The notes under the pieces: model-generated | Database searches by the model: none | Seen by the model: the letters and a program-made list of their open reading frames with translations, nothing else | What the model was told of the DNA's origin: nothing | Position numbers and translations under genes: made by a program | From: Azospirillum sp. TSH64 | GTDB taxonomy: Bacteria > Pseudomonadota > Alphaproteobacteria > Azospirillales > Azospirillaceae | Assembly (NCBI RefSeq): GCF_003116035.1 | Contig: NZ_LGQW01000015.1 | Coordinates: 7,040,235 to 7,104,234 of the forward strand | Length of the DNA stretch: 64,000 nt | Direction of reading: 5' to 3' | In this document: positions 1-7,589 of the stretch, in pieces | Layout of the letters: each line of letters begins with the position of its first letter | Numbering within the stretch: the stretch's first letter is position 1

Positions 1-47
1 CGTCCGGCCTGATCCCAATCTCTCCCCCGGATCAAAGGACGCGGGTC

Positions 48-380
48 ATGAACCGATCCATCTCCCTCTGCGCCGCCTCCGGCGATACCCTGTCGACCTT
101 GGCCTGCAAGCTGCAAAGCGCCGGCTGCTCCGTCGTCCGCGGCGTGCTGGACCTGCTGATGCTGCCTTCGGGCTACCAACGCCTTCTCGGTTGGCTGGCC
201 AGCCATCTGCTGTCGATTGTCGGACAGTTCGGCAACACGGCGCTGGACCTGATCCCGGCTCATCCGACCGCCTCTACCGCCTTTCTGGCCGTCATCGTGT
301 GTGCGGCGCTGGCGCCCCTCCTGCCGACCGCCGCGAATTCGGCCATTTGGATGCCGGCCCGCATGGCGGGAATGCGGTGA
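48..380 (+). CDS. small hypothetical membrane protein
   Basis: A 110-residue reading frame preceded by an AAAGGA ribosome-binding-like sequence about 9 bases before the ATG. The protein has one clear hydrophobic segment (about residues 77-95, rich in Ala, Val and Leu) and a Leu-rich stretch before it. I do not recognise the family. It sits alone at the left edge, in the same orientation as the following regulator but 236 bases away. It could be a real small inner-membrane protein or a chance frame in GC-rich DNA. Confidence 0.4.
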   Translation: MNRSISLCAASGDTLSTLACKLQSAGCSVVRGVLDLLMLPSGYQRLLGWLASHLLSIVGQFGNTALDLIPAHPTASTAFLAVIVCAALAPLLPTAANSAIWMPARMAGMR

Positions 381-616
381 TGGACCGCTGGGGGGCCGCG
401 GGGGGACTGCCGGCCGGTTACTGACGGGGACGACGTCCGGTGACCGGTTCTCCGGTGCGGATCGGGGGCTCAGGGCGGGTGTCCGGCCAACACGATGTCC
501 GGAATCGTTGGATCTTTGACATTCCAGACAAGCCGGCCGCCGCATAGTCTGGTTCCAGCCACCGGCCATCGGGCCTGACGGCTGCGGACGGGATAAAGGT
601 CGAGCCGGAGAAGAAG

Positions 617-1570
617 ATGCTCACCATCGGGTTCGTGGTGTTCGACGATTTCCAGGTGATGGGGATGGCCGCGCTGTCGGCCTTCGAGATGGCGAATCTC
701 GTGCTCGGCCGTCCTGCCTACCGGGTCCATGTCCTGTCGGAGCAGGGTGGACCGGTGCGCAACTCGCTGGGCTTCGCCATCGACACCGCCCCGTTCGGCG
801 AGGATTTCTTCGACACGACCGTCACCATCGGATCGCTGCGGGTCAAGCCGAGCACGCCGGGGCTGCTGACCTATCTGCGCGATGCCGCCGCCGCGTCGCG
901 CCGGGTCGCCGGCATCTGCACCGGCGCCTATGTGCTGGCGGAGGCCGGGCTGCTCGACGGCCGCCGCGCCACCACCCATTGGAACCACGCCCGCAATCTC
1001 CAGCGGCTCTACCCGGCGGTGAAGGTGGAAGAGGACCGCATCTTCAGCGTCGACGGCAATGTCTGGACCTCCGCCGGGATGACCGCGGGCATCGACCTCG
1101 CCATGGCGCTGGTCGAAGACGATTTCGGGGCGGAGGTCGCCAAGGCGGTGGCGCGCAAGCTGGTGGTCTATCTGCGCCGGCCCGGCGGCCAGTCGCAATT
1201 CTCCGCCCTGCTGGAGCTGGAGCCGTGCTCCGACCGTGTCCGGCGGGCGCTGGTCCATGCCAAGGAAAATCTGAGGAACGAGCTGTCGGTGGAAGAGTTG
1301 GCGGAAACGGCCAATCTCAGCCCGCGCCAGTTCAGCCGGCTGTTCCGCCAGGAAACCGGCCAGACCCCGGCCAAGGCGGTCGAGCATCTGCGGCTGGAGG
1401 CGGCACGTGTGATGATGGAGGAAGGGCGCCATCCGATGGATGTCATCGCCCGCGAGACCGGCTTCGCCGACCGCGAGCGCATGCGCCGCGCCTTCCTGCG
1501 CGCCTACGGCCAGCCGCCGCAAATGGTTCGCCGCGCCGTCGAAACCGGCCGCGCCTCAGCACCGGATTAG
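617..1570 (+). CDS. GlxA family transcriptional regulator (DJ-1/PfpI domain plus AraC HTH)
   Basis: This 317-residue protein has the two-part GlxA layout. Residues 1-185 form a DJ-1/PfpI-like domain with the nucleophile-elbow cysteine at Cys101 in the motif AGICTGAYVLAEAG, followed by the His-Trp pair at 121-122. Residues about 210-310 form an AraC-type double helix-turn-helix (LSPRQFSRLFRQETGQTPA). Such proteins are DNA-binding regulators whose amidotransferase-like domain usually senses a ligand rather than catalysing. A GGAGAAG sequence lies just before the ATG. The next gene, an SDR, lies 174 bases downstream on the same strand and is a plausible but unproven target. Confidence 0.9.
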   Translation: MLTIGFVVFDDFQVMGMAALSAFEMANLVLGRPAYRVHVLSEQGGPVRNSLGFAIDTAPFGEDFFDTTVTIGSLRVKPSTPGLLTYLRDAAAASRRVAGICTGAYVLAEAGLLDGRRATTHWNHARNLQRLYPAVKVEEDRIFSVDGNVWTSAGMTAGIDLAMALVEDDFGAEVAKAVARKLVVYLRRPGGQSQFSALLELEPCSDRVRRALVHAKENLRNELSVEELAETANLSPRQFSRLFRQETGQTPAKAVEHLRLEAARVMMEEGRHPMDVIARETGFADRERMRRAFLRAYGQPPQMVRRAVETGRASAPD

Positions 1571-1744
1571 TCAGCGGCCGTGATCTGCCCCTTTGTCGGG
1601 GCCATTAACACCTGGATACGGCTCCATCGGCACGGCGGGTGCGGTGGATTTCCACATCGTCCGGCACCGAGATTCCCCGGGGAATGCTTCCATTCCCCGA
1701 ACGCCTTCACTTGCCCACTTTCAAACAAGGACGGACATCAGGCC

Positions 1745-2503
1745 ATGCAGCTCACCGGAAACACCATCTTCATCACGGGCTCGACCTCCGGCATCGGCCG
1801 CGGTCTGGCCGAGGCGTTCCACAAGCTGGGCAACCAGGTCATCATCGCCGGCCGGCGCAAGGCCCTGCTGGACGAGGTGACCGCCGCCAACCCCGGCATG
1901 ACGGGCATCGAGCTGGACATCGCCGACCCGGTCAGCATCCAGGCCGCGGCCGAGCGGCTGGTTGCCGAGAATCCGACGCTGAACGTCCTGATCAACAATG
2001 CCGGCATCATGCCGTTCGACGACGCTTCCGGTCCCATCGACGATGCGCAGGCGCAGTCGATCATCGCCACCAACCTGCTTGGCCCCATCCGCATGACCTC
2101 GGCGCTGATCGAGCATCTGAAGGCGCAGCCGCGCTCGACGATCGTCAACAATACCTCGGTGCTCGCCTACACGCCACTGGCCACCACCGCGGTCTATTCC
2201 GCCACCAAGGCGGCGCTGCACAGCTACACGCTGTCCCAGCGCTTCATGCTGCGCGACACCAGCGTCACCGTGCAGGAGATCGCGCCGCCTTGGGTCAACA
2301 CCGACCTGATCAAGAAGGGCGACGATCCGCGCGCCATGCCGCTGGACGCCTTCATCGAGCAGACGATGGCGGCACTGGGCACCGACGCCGAGGAGGCCAT
2401 CGTCGAGAGCGCCCGGCCGATGCGCGACAATGCCGGCCCGAACGAGCATGCGCTGGTCATGGGATTCAACAGCTACATCGCCGAGAATCCCATTCCGGTT
2501 TGA
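1745..2503 (+). CDS. short-chain dehydrogenase/reductase (DltE-like)
   Basis: A classical SDR of 252 residues. It has the cofactor motif TGSTSGIG (residues 11-18), NNAG (84-87), the catalytic serine near Ser138 in NNTSVLAY, and the YSATK motif with Tyr151 and Lys155. The substrate cannot be read from sequence; the closest style is the DltE-like oxidoreductases that reduce small carbonyl compounds. An in-frame upstream extension exists from 1580, but the protein starts naturally at the ATG at 1745, right before the Rossmann fold. A strong hairpin follows at 2532-2567. Confidence 0.88.
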   Translation: MQLTGNTIFITGSTSGIGRGLAEAFHKLGNQVIIAGRRKALLDEVTAANPGMTGIELDIADPVSIQAAAERLVAENPTLNVLINNAGIMPFDDASGPIDDAQAQSIIATNLLGPIRMTSALIEHLKAQPRSTIVNNTSVLAYTPLATTAVYSATKAALHSYTLSQRFMLRDTSVTVQEIAPPWVNTDLIKKGDDPRAMPLDAFIEQTMAALGTDAEEAIVESARPMRDNAGPNEHALVMGFNSYIAENPIPV

Positions 2504-2531
2504 TTGGCCCTATCCGGTCGGGCACGAAGCA

Positions 2532-2567
2532 GACCAGGCCGCCGGGCTTTCGTCCGGCGGCCTGGTC
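2532..2567 (+). terminator. terminator-like hairpin after the SDR gene
   Basis: A perfect 14-base-pair inverted repeat (arms 2532-2545 and 2554-2567) encloses an 8-base loop. It begins 28 bases after the SDR stop codon. There is no long T-tract, so it may act as a weak intrinsic terminator or an mRNA 3' end stabiliser. Its position fits the end of the SDR transcript, and the converging hydrolase gene ends downstream at 2707. Confidence 0.6.
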
Positions 2568-2706
2568 CGTTGCGGCGATCGTTGGGGTGATCGTTGCGGA
2601 TACGAGGCGATGCAGGGATCGGTGGTGAACTGCGCAATTCCTACCTGCCCAAGGGTTGCCCCCGCAACGCCGTCCCAGTCCCGGTCCTGCGGGGGCGGGG
2701 GCTGGA

Positions 2707-3735
2707 TCAGGTTTTGAAGAAGGCCAGCAGGTCGGCGTTGATCGTTTCGGCATGGGTGGTCGCCATGCCGTGCGGGAAGCCCTTGTAGACCTTCAGGGTG
2801 CCCTTCGGCAGCAGCTTGGACGACAGCAGCGCGGAATCGGCGATCGGCACGATCTGGTCGTCGTCGCCGTGCATCACCAGGACCGGAATGTCGATCTTCT
2901 TCAGATCCTCGGTGAAGTCGGTCTCGGAGAAGGCCTTGATGCAGTCGTAATGGGCCTTGGTCCCGCCCATCATGCCCTGCCGCCACCAGTTGTCGATAAC
3001 GCCCTGCGAGACCTTGGCACCGTCGCGGTTGAAGCCGTAGAAGGGGCCGGAGGGGATGTCGCGGAAGAACTGGGCACGGTTGGCGGCGAGTGCCGCGCGG
3101 AAGCCGTCGAACACCTCCAGCGGCAGGCCGCCGGGATTGGCCTCCGTCTTGACCATGATCGGCGGAACGGCGCCCAGCAGCGCCGCCTTGCCGGCCCGCG
3201 AGGTGCCGTGGCGGCCCAGATAACGCGCAACCTCGCCGCCGCCGGTCGAATGGCCGACATGGAAGACGTTCTTCAGCCCCAGCCCGGCAACGACGGCCAG
3301 CACGTCGTCGGCATAAGTGTTCATCTCGTTGCCGGTCGCCGTCTGGGTCGAGCGGCCATGGCCGCGCCGGTCATGGGCGACGACGCGGTAGCCGCGGTTC
3401 AGGAAGAACAGCATCTGGGCGTCCCAGTCGTCGGCGCTGAGCGGCCAGCCATGGTGGAACATGACGGTCTGGCCGTCGCGCGGTCCCCAATCCTTGTAGT
3501 AGATCGACGCGCCGTCCTTGGCGGTGACGAACCCGTCTTCGGTCTTGCCGCTGGTCATCGTCCGTTTCCCTTCGCTCTTGTTGCCCGCAGCCTCTCCGGC
3601 ATGGCGACGCTCGGCCGCGGTGGCATCGGCGGCTCCGATCACGGTTGCGCCGGCGACCGCAGCACCGGCGGCAGCCGCGCCGACGATCAGGCTGCGGCGG
3701 GTGGCGCCCGGCGCCAGGACTTCTTCGGATGGCAT
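2707..3735 (-). CDS. alpha/beta hydrolase, non-haem chloroperoxidase type, Tat-exported
   Basis: A 342-residue serine hydrolase. From about residue 65 it follows the non-haem chloroperoxidase/esterase pattern: DGASIYYKDWG, HHGWPLSADDWDAQMLFF, the nucleophile elbow GHSTGGGE (Ser163), an acid residue in HGDDDQIVP and the His in FPHGM. The first 60 residues are an extra segment with a twin-arginine pair (Arg13-Arg14, ATRRSLIVGA) and a long Ala/Gly hydrophobic stretch, so export by the Tat route is predicted. I chose the ATG at 3735 because AGGGAG lies 7 bases upstream; a 41-codon extension is possible but has no such signal. Known relatives act as esterases or perhydrolases; no metal site is needed. 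Confidence 0.88.
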   Translation of the reverse strand: MPSEEVLAPGATRRSLIVGAAAAGAAVAGATVIGAADATAAERRHAGEAAGNKSEGKRTMTSGKTEDGFVTAKDGASIYYKDWGPRDGQTVMFHHGWPLSADDWDAQMLFFLNRGYRVVAHDRRGHGRSTQTATGNEMNTYADDVLAVVAGLGLKNVFHVGHSTGGGEVARYLGRHGTSRAGKAALLGAVPPIMVKTEANPGGLPLEVFDGFRAALAANRAQFFRDIPSGPFYGFNRDGAKVSQGVIDNWWRQGMMGGTKAHYDCIKAFSETDFTEDLKKIDIPVLVMHGDDDQIVPIADSALLSSKLLPKGTLKVYKGFPHGMATTHAETINADLLAFFKT

Positions 3736-3746
3736 CGTGATGCTCC

Positions 3747-3776
3747 CTGTCAATGCGTTGGCTGTCAATGCGTTGG
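3747..3776. repeat. 15-bp perfect tandem duplication in the hydrolase leader
   Basis: CTGTCAATGCGTTGG occurs twice back to back (3747-3761 and 3762-3776). It lies immediately upstream of the ribosome-binding site of the leftward hydrolase. Only two copies are present. Confidence 0.85.
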
Positions 3777-3896
3777 TGGTCGGCCGGCCTGGATCCGGTC
3801 GCTTGGCGCCGCGGAACGCCGATGCCTGCATTGAGCACCGGAATGAACCGTCTTTCAAAGCTATCCCTAGGTATTAAAGAACCATCCCGAGAAATA

Positions 3897-3947
3897 TCCG
3901 CAAATGAACAGGGGTTGAGCGGGGGCGTTCATGTCTTCATTTGCGGA
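3897..3947. repeat. 12-bp perfect inverted repeat, candidate operator or cruciform
   Basis: TCCGCAAATGAA at 3897-3908 is exactly mirrored by TTCATTTGCGGA at 3936-3947, with 27 bases between. The arms are far enough apart to be two half-sites for a dimeric regulator or the stem of a leader hairpin. It lies in the middle of the divergent promoter region. Confidence 0.6.
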
Positions 3948-3985
3948 AATGCTGCAAATTGGGATGTGTCCCCCCTCTGTCCGAT

Positions 3986-4003
3986 AGTCCGAATGTGCGG
4001 ACT
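3986..4003. repeat. short hairpin AGTCCG/CGGACT
   Basis: A 6-base-pair perfect stem (3986-3991 with 3998-4003) and a 6-base loop, 135 bases before the MarR start codon. It could be a regulatory site or a terminator fragment; function unknown. Confidence 0.35.
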
Positions 4004-4102
4004 CACTTGGCTCGTGAAGTCTAATTGACTGAATTCTCATGAAGGCCTCCGCGCTCTTTGGGACGAAGGAGGACGCCCGCGGCGAGGTCGGAAATCGGTC
4101 GC

Positions 4103-4134
4103 TTGACAGATTTAAATAGGAGTCCTAAGTTAAA
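4103..4134 (+). promoter_or_regulatory. candidate promoter with embedded MarR-type palindrome
   Basis: A TTGACA box (4103-4108) is followed by a palindrome with the perfect core TAGGAGTCCTA (4117-4127) inside an A/T-flanked, roughly mirrored stretch (4111-4134), which ends three bases before the MarR start codon. The -10 hexamer is poor (TAAGTT at 4126-4131, 17-base spacer). MarR proteins commonly repress their own operon by binding such a palindrome over the promoter, so autoregulation is a reasonable inference. Confidence 0.5.
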
Positions 4135-4137
4135 TTC

Positions 4138-4782
4138 ATGGACCACGCATCGCACCCCGACCCTGTTCCGCACCGCCTTCGGGAGGGCTTCGAGCGCATC
4201 GCGCTGGTGCTGCGCGCCGATCTCTGGTCGGCTGCCGGCACGGCGGGGCTCAATCCCACCCAGGCGCAGGTGCTGGCCCTGCTGGCGGCCCGGCCCGCCG
4301 GCCTTCGCCCCAAGGAGATTGCCGCCCATCTGGCGGTTTCCGCCGCCAGCATGGCCGACACGCTGGCGGCGCTGGAGCGCAAGTCGCTGCTGCGACGCAC
4401 GCCCGATCCCAGCGATGCGCGGGCGCAGATCGCCCGCCTGACGGAAGAAGGGCTGGAACTGGGCCGCAGCCTTGCGTCATCCGCCTCCCAGATCGCGGCG
4501 GCGCTTGCACAGCTGACCGCCGCTGAGCAGGCCGGGCTGCTGCGGGCGCAGATCAAGATCATCCGGTCGCTGCAACAGGCAGGGGCCATTCCGGTCCAAC
4601 GCCTGTGCGTCAGTTGCCGCCATTTCCGGCCGAACGCCCATCCGGGCGAGGCCGCTTCCCATCACTGCGCTTTTGTGAACGCCGCCATCGGCGACCGGGA
4701 TCTCCGGCTCGATTGCGGCGAGCATGAAGAGGCTGATCCTGCCATCCAGGCTGCCACCTGGACGGCCTTTGCCGAAGGATAG
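4138..4782 (+). CDS. MarR family regulator with C-terminal four-cysteine cluster
   Basis: A 214-residue protein. Residues about 15-145 form the MarR winged helix (LNPTQAQVLALLAARPAGLRP, recognition-helix region AVSAASMADTLAALERKSLL, wing RTPDPSDARAQIARLT). Residues 150-200 are an addition beyond the usual MarR length of about 140-150 residues: Cys157-X2-Cys160, then His175-His176-Cys177, then Cys193 with His196. This spacing suggests bound zinc or an iron-sulfur cluster, so the protein may sense redox or metals. It heads an operon with an exported protein and an AhpD-like CxxC enzyme, which fits a redox role. The metal or cluster is inference. Confidence 0.85.
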   Translation: MDHASHPDPVPHRLREGFERIALVLRADLWSAAGTAGLNPTQAQVLALLAARPAGLRPKEIAAHLAVSAASMADTLAALERKSLLRRTPDPSDARAQIARLTEEGLELGRSLASSASQIAAALAQLTAAEQAGLLRAQIKIIRSLQQAGAIPVQRLCVSCRHFRPNAHPGEAASHHCAFVNAAIGDRDLRLDCGEHEEADPAIQAATWTAFAEG

Positions 4783-4822
4783 CCACCCCTCCAAGCACGT
4801 CTTCAGAAAGGAAAGCACCATC

Positions 4823-5563
4823 ATGATCGTCTGCACTCCACGGGGCCTCGGCCTCGTGGCAACGGCGCTCTGCTGCCTTGCGTCCGGTCTCGTGTCCGGC
4901 CCGTCTACGGCTGCCGCGCATGGAATAAAGACCGCCCCCGATCAGGCGGTGATGGCCTCGTTCGACATCGTCGAGACGCGCATCGTCACCGATCACGGCC
5001 ATGCCGTCTTCAGCACCCGCGTCCGCGCCGATGCCGGCAAGGCGACGCCGTCCGCCACCGGCAAGTTCGCGGGATCGGAGGTCTACGCCTATGTCTGGCC
5101 GACCTCCCTCAACTCCGCCGATGTCGGCTTCGAGAAGGACCAGGGCATCGTCGCGCTCGCGGTGACCTTCCACCCCGATTTCGACGATGCCGCCTATGGC
5201 GGAAAGAACCGCGAACGCTGGCATTCCCACTGGGTCGTCCTCAACGAGGACAAGACCTGTCCGGGAGGATTGAAGGTCAAGGACATTCCGGAGGGCACCA
5301 AGCCCAGGCTGCCGGAAACCTGGCCCGGTGCGCCGATCCTGATCGACAGCCCGGACTACCGAACCGACCTCAAGGCCGATCTGGTCGAGGTCCACATCCC
5401 GCTCGAAAAGATCGGGGCGATCGCCACCGCGTCCTTCGACGGCGTGACCGCCGGGTTGCGGGTCAATGCCAACCTGCATGCGCCGCTGCTGTGCGTCACC
5501 AACATCCACAAGGTCGCCTCCGGCACCCTGTCGCTGCCGGGCAAGGTCGCGCCGGCCAAGTAA
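4823..5563 (+). CDS. exported protein of unknown function
   Basis: A 246-residue protein with an N-terminal signal peptide (hydrophobic segment about residues 9-30, cleavage plausible after STAAAH or nearby Ala residues). The mature part is beta-rich with a His/Trp cluster (RERWHSHWVVLNEDKTC). I do not recognise the family. The ATG at 4823 is chosen because AAAGGAAAG lies just upstream and the signal peptide starts there; a 33-codon extension overlapping the MarR gene end has neither. It lies 40 bases after MarR and 114 bases before the AhpD-like gene, so all three probably form one transcript. Confidence 0.75.
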   Translation: MIVCTPRGLGLVATALCCLASGLVSGPSTAAAHGIKTAPDQAVMASFDIVETRIVTDHGHAVFSTRVRADAGKATPSATGKFAGSEVYAYVWPTSLNSADVGFEKDQGIVALAVTFHPDFDDAAYGGKNRERWHSHWVVLNEDKTCPGGLKVKDIPEGTKPRLPETWPGAPILIDSPDYRTDLKADLVEVHIPLEKIGAIATASFDGVTAGLRVNANLHAPLLCVTNIHKVASGTLSLPGKVAPAK

Positions 5564-5677
5564 CGCTGGCCAAGTAACGCCGGCCAAACAGCGTGCAAAA
5601 GTGAAAGCGGCCCGGCGACTGCCATCGCCGGACCGCCCGAATACCCCCCTCCAAGCATCAGAGAAGGATAAAACATC

Positions 5678-6223
5678 ATGGCACACGTCAATCTCGTCGA
5701 TCCAGCCTCGTCTGCCGCAGCGGTCAAGCCGACGCTCGACCGGATCAAGGGCGCCTTCGGCGTCGTCCCCAACATGTTCAAGGCCGTTGCGAATTCGCCG
5801 GCCGCACTCGCCAGCATGTGGGGATCGTTCGGTGCGCTCGGCCAGGGCAAGCTCGGGGCCAAGCTGGGCGAGCAGATCGCGGTGGCGGTCGCCGACCGCA
5901 ACGACTGCAACTATTGCCTCGCCGCCCACACCCTGCTCGGCCAGAAGGCGGGGGCGAGCGGAGCGGAGATGGCTGAGGCGCAGCATGGCCGCTCGGCCGA
6001 TCCCCGGACGGCGGCTGCACTCGCCTTCGCGGTGAAGCTGGTGGAGAACCGCGCTGCGGTCGATGCCGCCGATGTCGCCGCCCTGCGCGCGGTCGGATTC
6101 GACGATGAGGCCATCGTCGAAATCCTGGCGCATGTCGCCCTGAACCTGTTTACGAACTACGTGAACGTCGCCCTCGATGTGCCGGTCGACTTTCCCGGGG
6201 TGAAGCTCTCCCGCCGCAGCTGA
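5678..6223 (+). CDS. carboxymuconolactone decarboxylase / AhpD-like protein
   Basis: A 181-residue protein of the CMD/AhpD superfamily. It carries the hallmark redox motif Cys77-Asn-Tyr-Cys80 followed by His84 (NDCNYCLAAH), with Glu65 upstream in the proton-relay position, and ends in the usual helical bundle. Family members with this CxxC are alkylhydroperoxidase or thiol-disulfide enzymes. GAGAAGGA precedes the ATG. Its place behind a cysteine-rich MarR protein suggests it is induced in response to peroxide or electrophiles. A hairpin at 6234-6261 ends the unit. Confidence 0.88.
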   Translation: MAHVNLVDPASSAAAVKPTLDRIKGAFGVVPNMFKAVANSPAALASMWGSFGALGQGKLGAKLGEQIAVAVADRNDCNYCLAAHTLLGQKAGASGAEMAEAQHGRSADPRTAAALAFAVKLVENRAAVDAADVAALRAVGFDDEAIVEILAHVALNLFTNYVNVALDVPVDFPGVKLSRRS

Positions 6224-6233
6224 CGGATGGGGT

Positions 6234-6261
6234 GCGGCCGGAACGACGACGTTCCGGCCGC
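6234..6261. terminator. bidirectional terminator-like hairpin
   Basis: A perfect 11-base-pair stem (6234-6244 and 6251-6261) with a 6-base loop, placed between two converging genes: 10 bases after the AhpD-like stop and 5 bases before the end of the aminotransferase gene. It probably ends transcription from both sides. Confidence 0.65.
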
Positions 6262-6266
6262 GTCCG

Positions 6267-7583
6267 TCACAGGGCCGCCAGCACCTCGTCGAGCGTGCTC
6301 AGGAACAGGGTGGCGTCGGCGGCGGAGAAGACCAGCGGCGGGCGGATCTTCAGGATGTGCCCTTCCTGGCCGGTGGCGCTGATCAGCACCCGGCGGCGGC
6401 GCATGTCGTTGACCACGCGGCCGGTTTCTTCCGGCGCCGGGGTCTTCGCCTTGCGGTCGCGCACCATCTCGACGCCGATGAACAGGCCGCTGCCGCGCAC
6501 GTCGCCGATCAGGTCATGCTTGGCGGCGAGTGCCTGGATGCCGTCGATCATCTGCGTGCCGACGGTCAGGGCGTTCTCCTGCAGGCGCTCCGTCTTGATG
6601 ACGCGCAGCACGGCATGCGCCACGGCGCAGGACACCGGGTTGCCGCCGAAGGTGTTGAAATAGCGCTGGCTGCGGCCGAACGCCTCGATCACCTCCGGGC
6701 GGAAGATGGCGCCGGCCACCGGGTGGCCGTTGCCCATCGGCTTGCCCACCGTCACGATGTCGGGCACCAGCCCGTGGCGCGCGAAGCCCCACATGTGGGT
6801 GCCGAGCCGGCCGAAGCCGGGCTGCACCTCGTCGGCGATGAAGATGCCGCCGGCCTTGCGCATGACCTCGACCGCCGGGGCCAGGAAGCCGGCCGGATCG
6901 GTGAAGACGCCGCTGCTGGAGAAGATGGTGTCGACCAGCAGCGCCGCCGGGGCGATGCCCTTCTCGCGCAGGTCGGCGATGGCCTCCTCGACGGACCGGG
7001 CGAAGGCGGCGCCGACCTCCGCGGCCGGAATGCGGTAGCTGTCGGGCGACGGCACGACGCGGACATGGTCGCCCAGCTTCACCGCGGCGCCCAGCGAGGG
7101 CGACATCTCCGCCAGCGCCGAGGTGACGCCATGATAGGCGTTGTGGGCGATGACGACGCCGGTACCGCCGGTGTGGACGCGGGCGACGCGCAGCGCCAGA
7201 TCGTTCGCCTCGCTGCCGGTGCAGGTCATCATCAAGTGCGACAGCTCGGCCGGGAACTCCGCCAGGAAGGCTTCGGCGAACTCGACGATGCCGTCCGTCA
7301 GGTAGCGCGTGTGGGTGTTCAGCACCGCCGCCTGCTTGGCCATCGCCTCCACCACCTCGGGCCGCGAGTGGCCGACCGAGGCGACGTTGTTGTAGGCGTC
7401 GAGATAGCGGTTGCCGTCGGCGTCATAGAGGGAGGAGCCCTCGCCGCGCACGACATGGATCGGATCGGCGTAGAACAGGCGGTAGGCCGGGCCGAGCAGC
7501 CTTTCGCGGCGGGCGATCAGGGCGCGCTCGCGCTCCGGCAGGGAACCGGCGGCGTCGGGGGCGTAGGCGTTGATCATGGTCAT
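6267..7583 (-). CDS. class III PLP enzyme of the AGXT2L phospho-lyase type
   Basis: A 438-residue class III aminotransferase-fold protein. The PLP-binding lysine is in VGKPMGNGHP and the small-domain motif YFNTFGGNPVSCA is intact. Its N-terminal half (LFYADPIHVVRGEG, YLDAYNNVASVGH, LNTHTRYL) closely follows, from memory, the animal enzymes AGXT2L1/AGXT2L2. Those use PLP to eliminate phosphate and ammonia from ethanolamine phosphate or 5-phosphohydroxylysine. The preceding gene is a small-molecule kinase only 6 bases upstream, which fits a kinase/phospho-lyase pair. It is likely to be auto-annotated as an aspartate aminotransferase family protein. The exact substrate is unknown. Confidence 0.88.
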   Translation of the reverse strand: MTMINAYAPDAAGSLPERERALIARRERLLGPAYRLFYADPIHVVRGEGSSLYDADGNRYLDAYNNVASVGHSRPEVVEAMAKQAAVLNTHTRYLTDGIVEFAEAFLAEFPAELSHLMMTCTGSEANDLALRVARVHTGGTGVVIAHNAYHGVTSALAEMSPSLGAAVKLGDHVRVVPSPDSYRIPAAEVGAAFARSVEEAIADLREKGIAPAALLVDTIFSSSGVFTDPAGFLAPAVEVMRKAGGIFIADEVQPGFGRLGTHMWGFARHGLVPDIVTVGKPMGNGHPVAGAIFRPEVIEAFGRSQRYFNTFGGNPVSCAVAHAVLRVIKTERLQENALTVGTQMIDGIQALAAKHDLIGDVRGSGLFIGVEMVRDRKAKTPAPEETGRVVNDMRRRRVLISATGQEGHILKIRPPLVFSAADATLFLSTLDEVLAAL

Positions 7584-7589
7584 GGCGGG

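Larger units (their letters stand above)
3736..4137. other. divergent intergenic region with several inverted repeats
   Basis: This 402-base gap separates the leftward hydrolase from the rightward MarR operon and must carry both promoters. It is less GC-rich than the flanking genes. It holds a 15-base tandem duplication, a 12-base inverted repeat, a short hairpin and a promoter/operator unit, each listed separately. Confidence 0.6.

Noticed and set aside
2656..3834. Plus-strand open frame opposite the alpha/beta hydrolase
   Set aside because: The minus-strand frame carries the complete catalytic triad and a Tat signal. The plus-strand product is Gly/Ala/Arg-rich without motifs.
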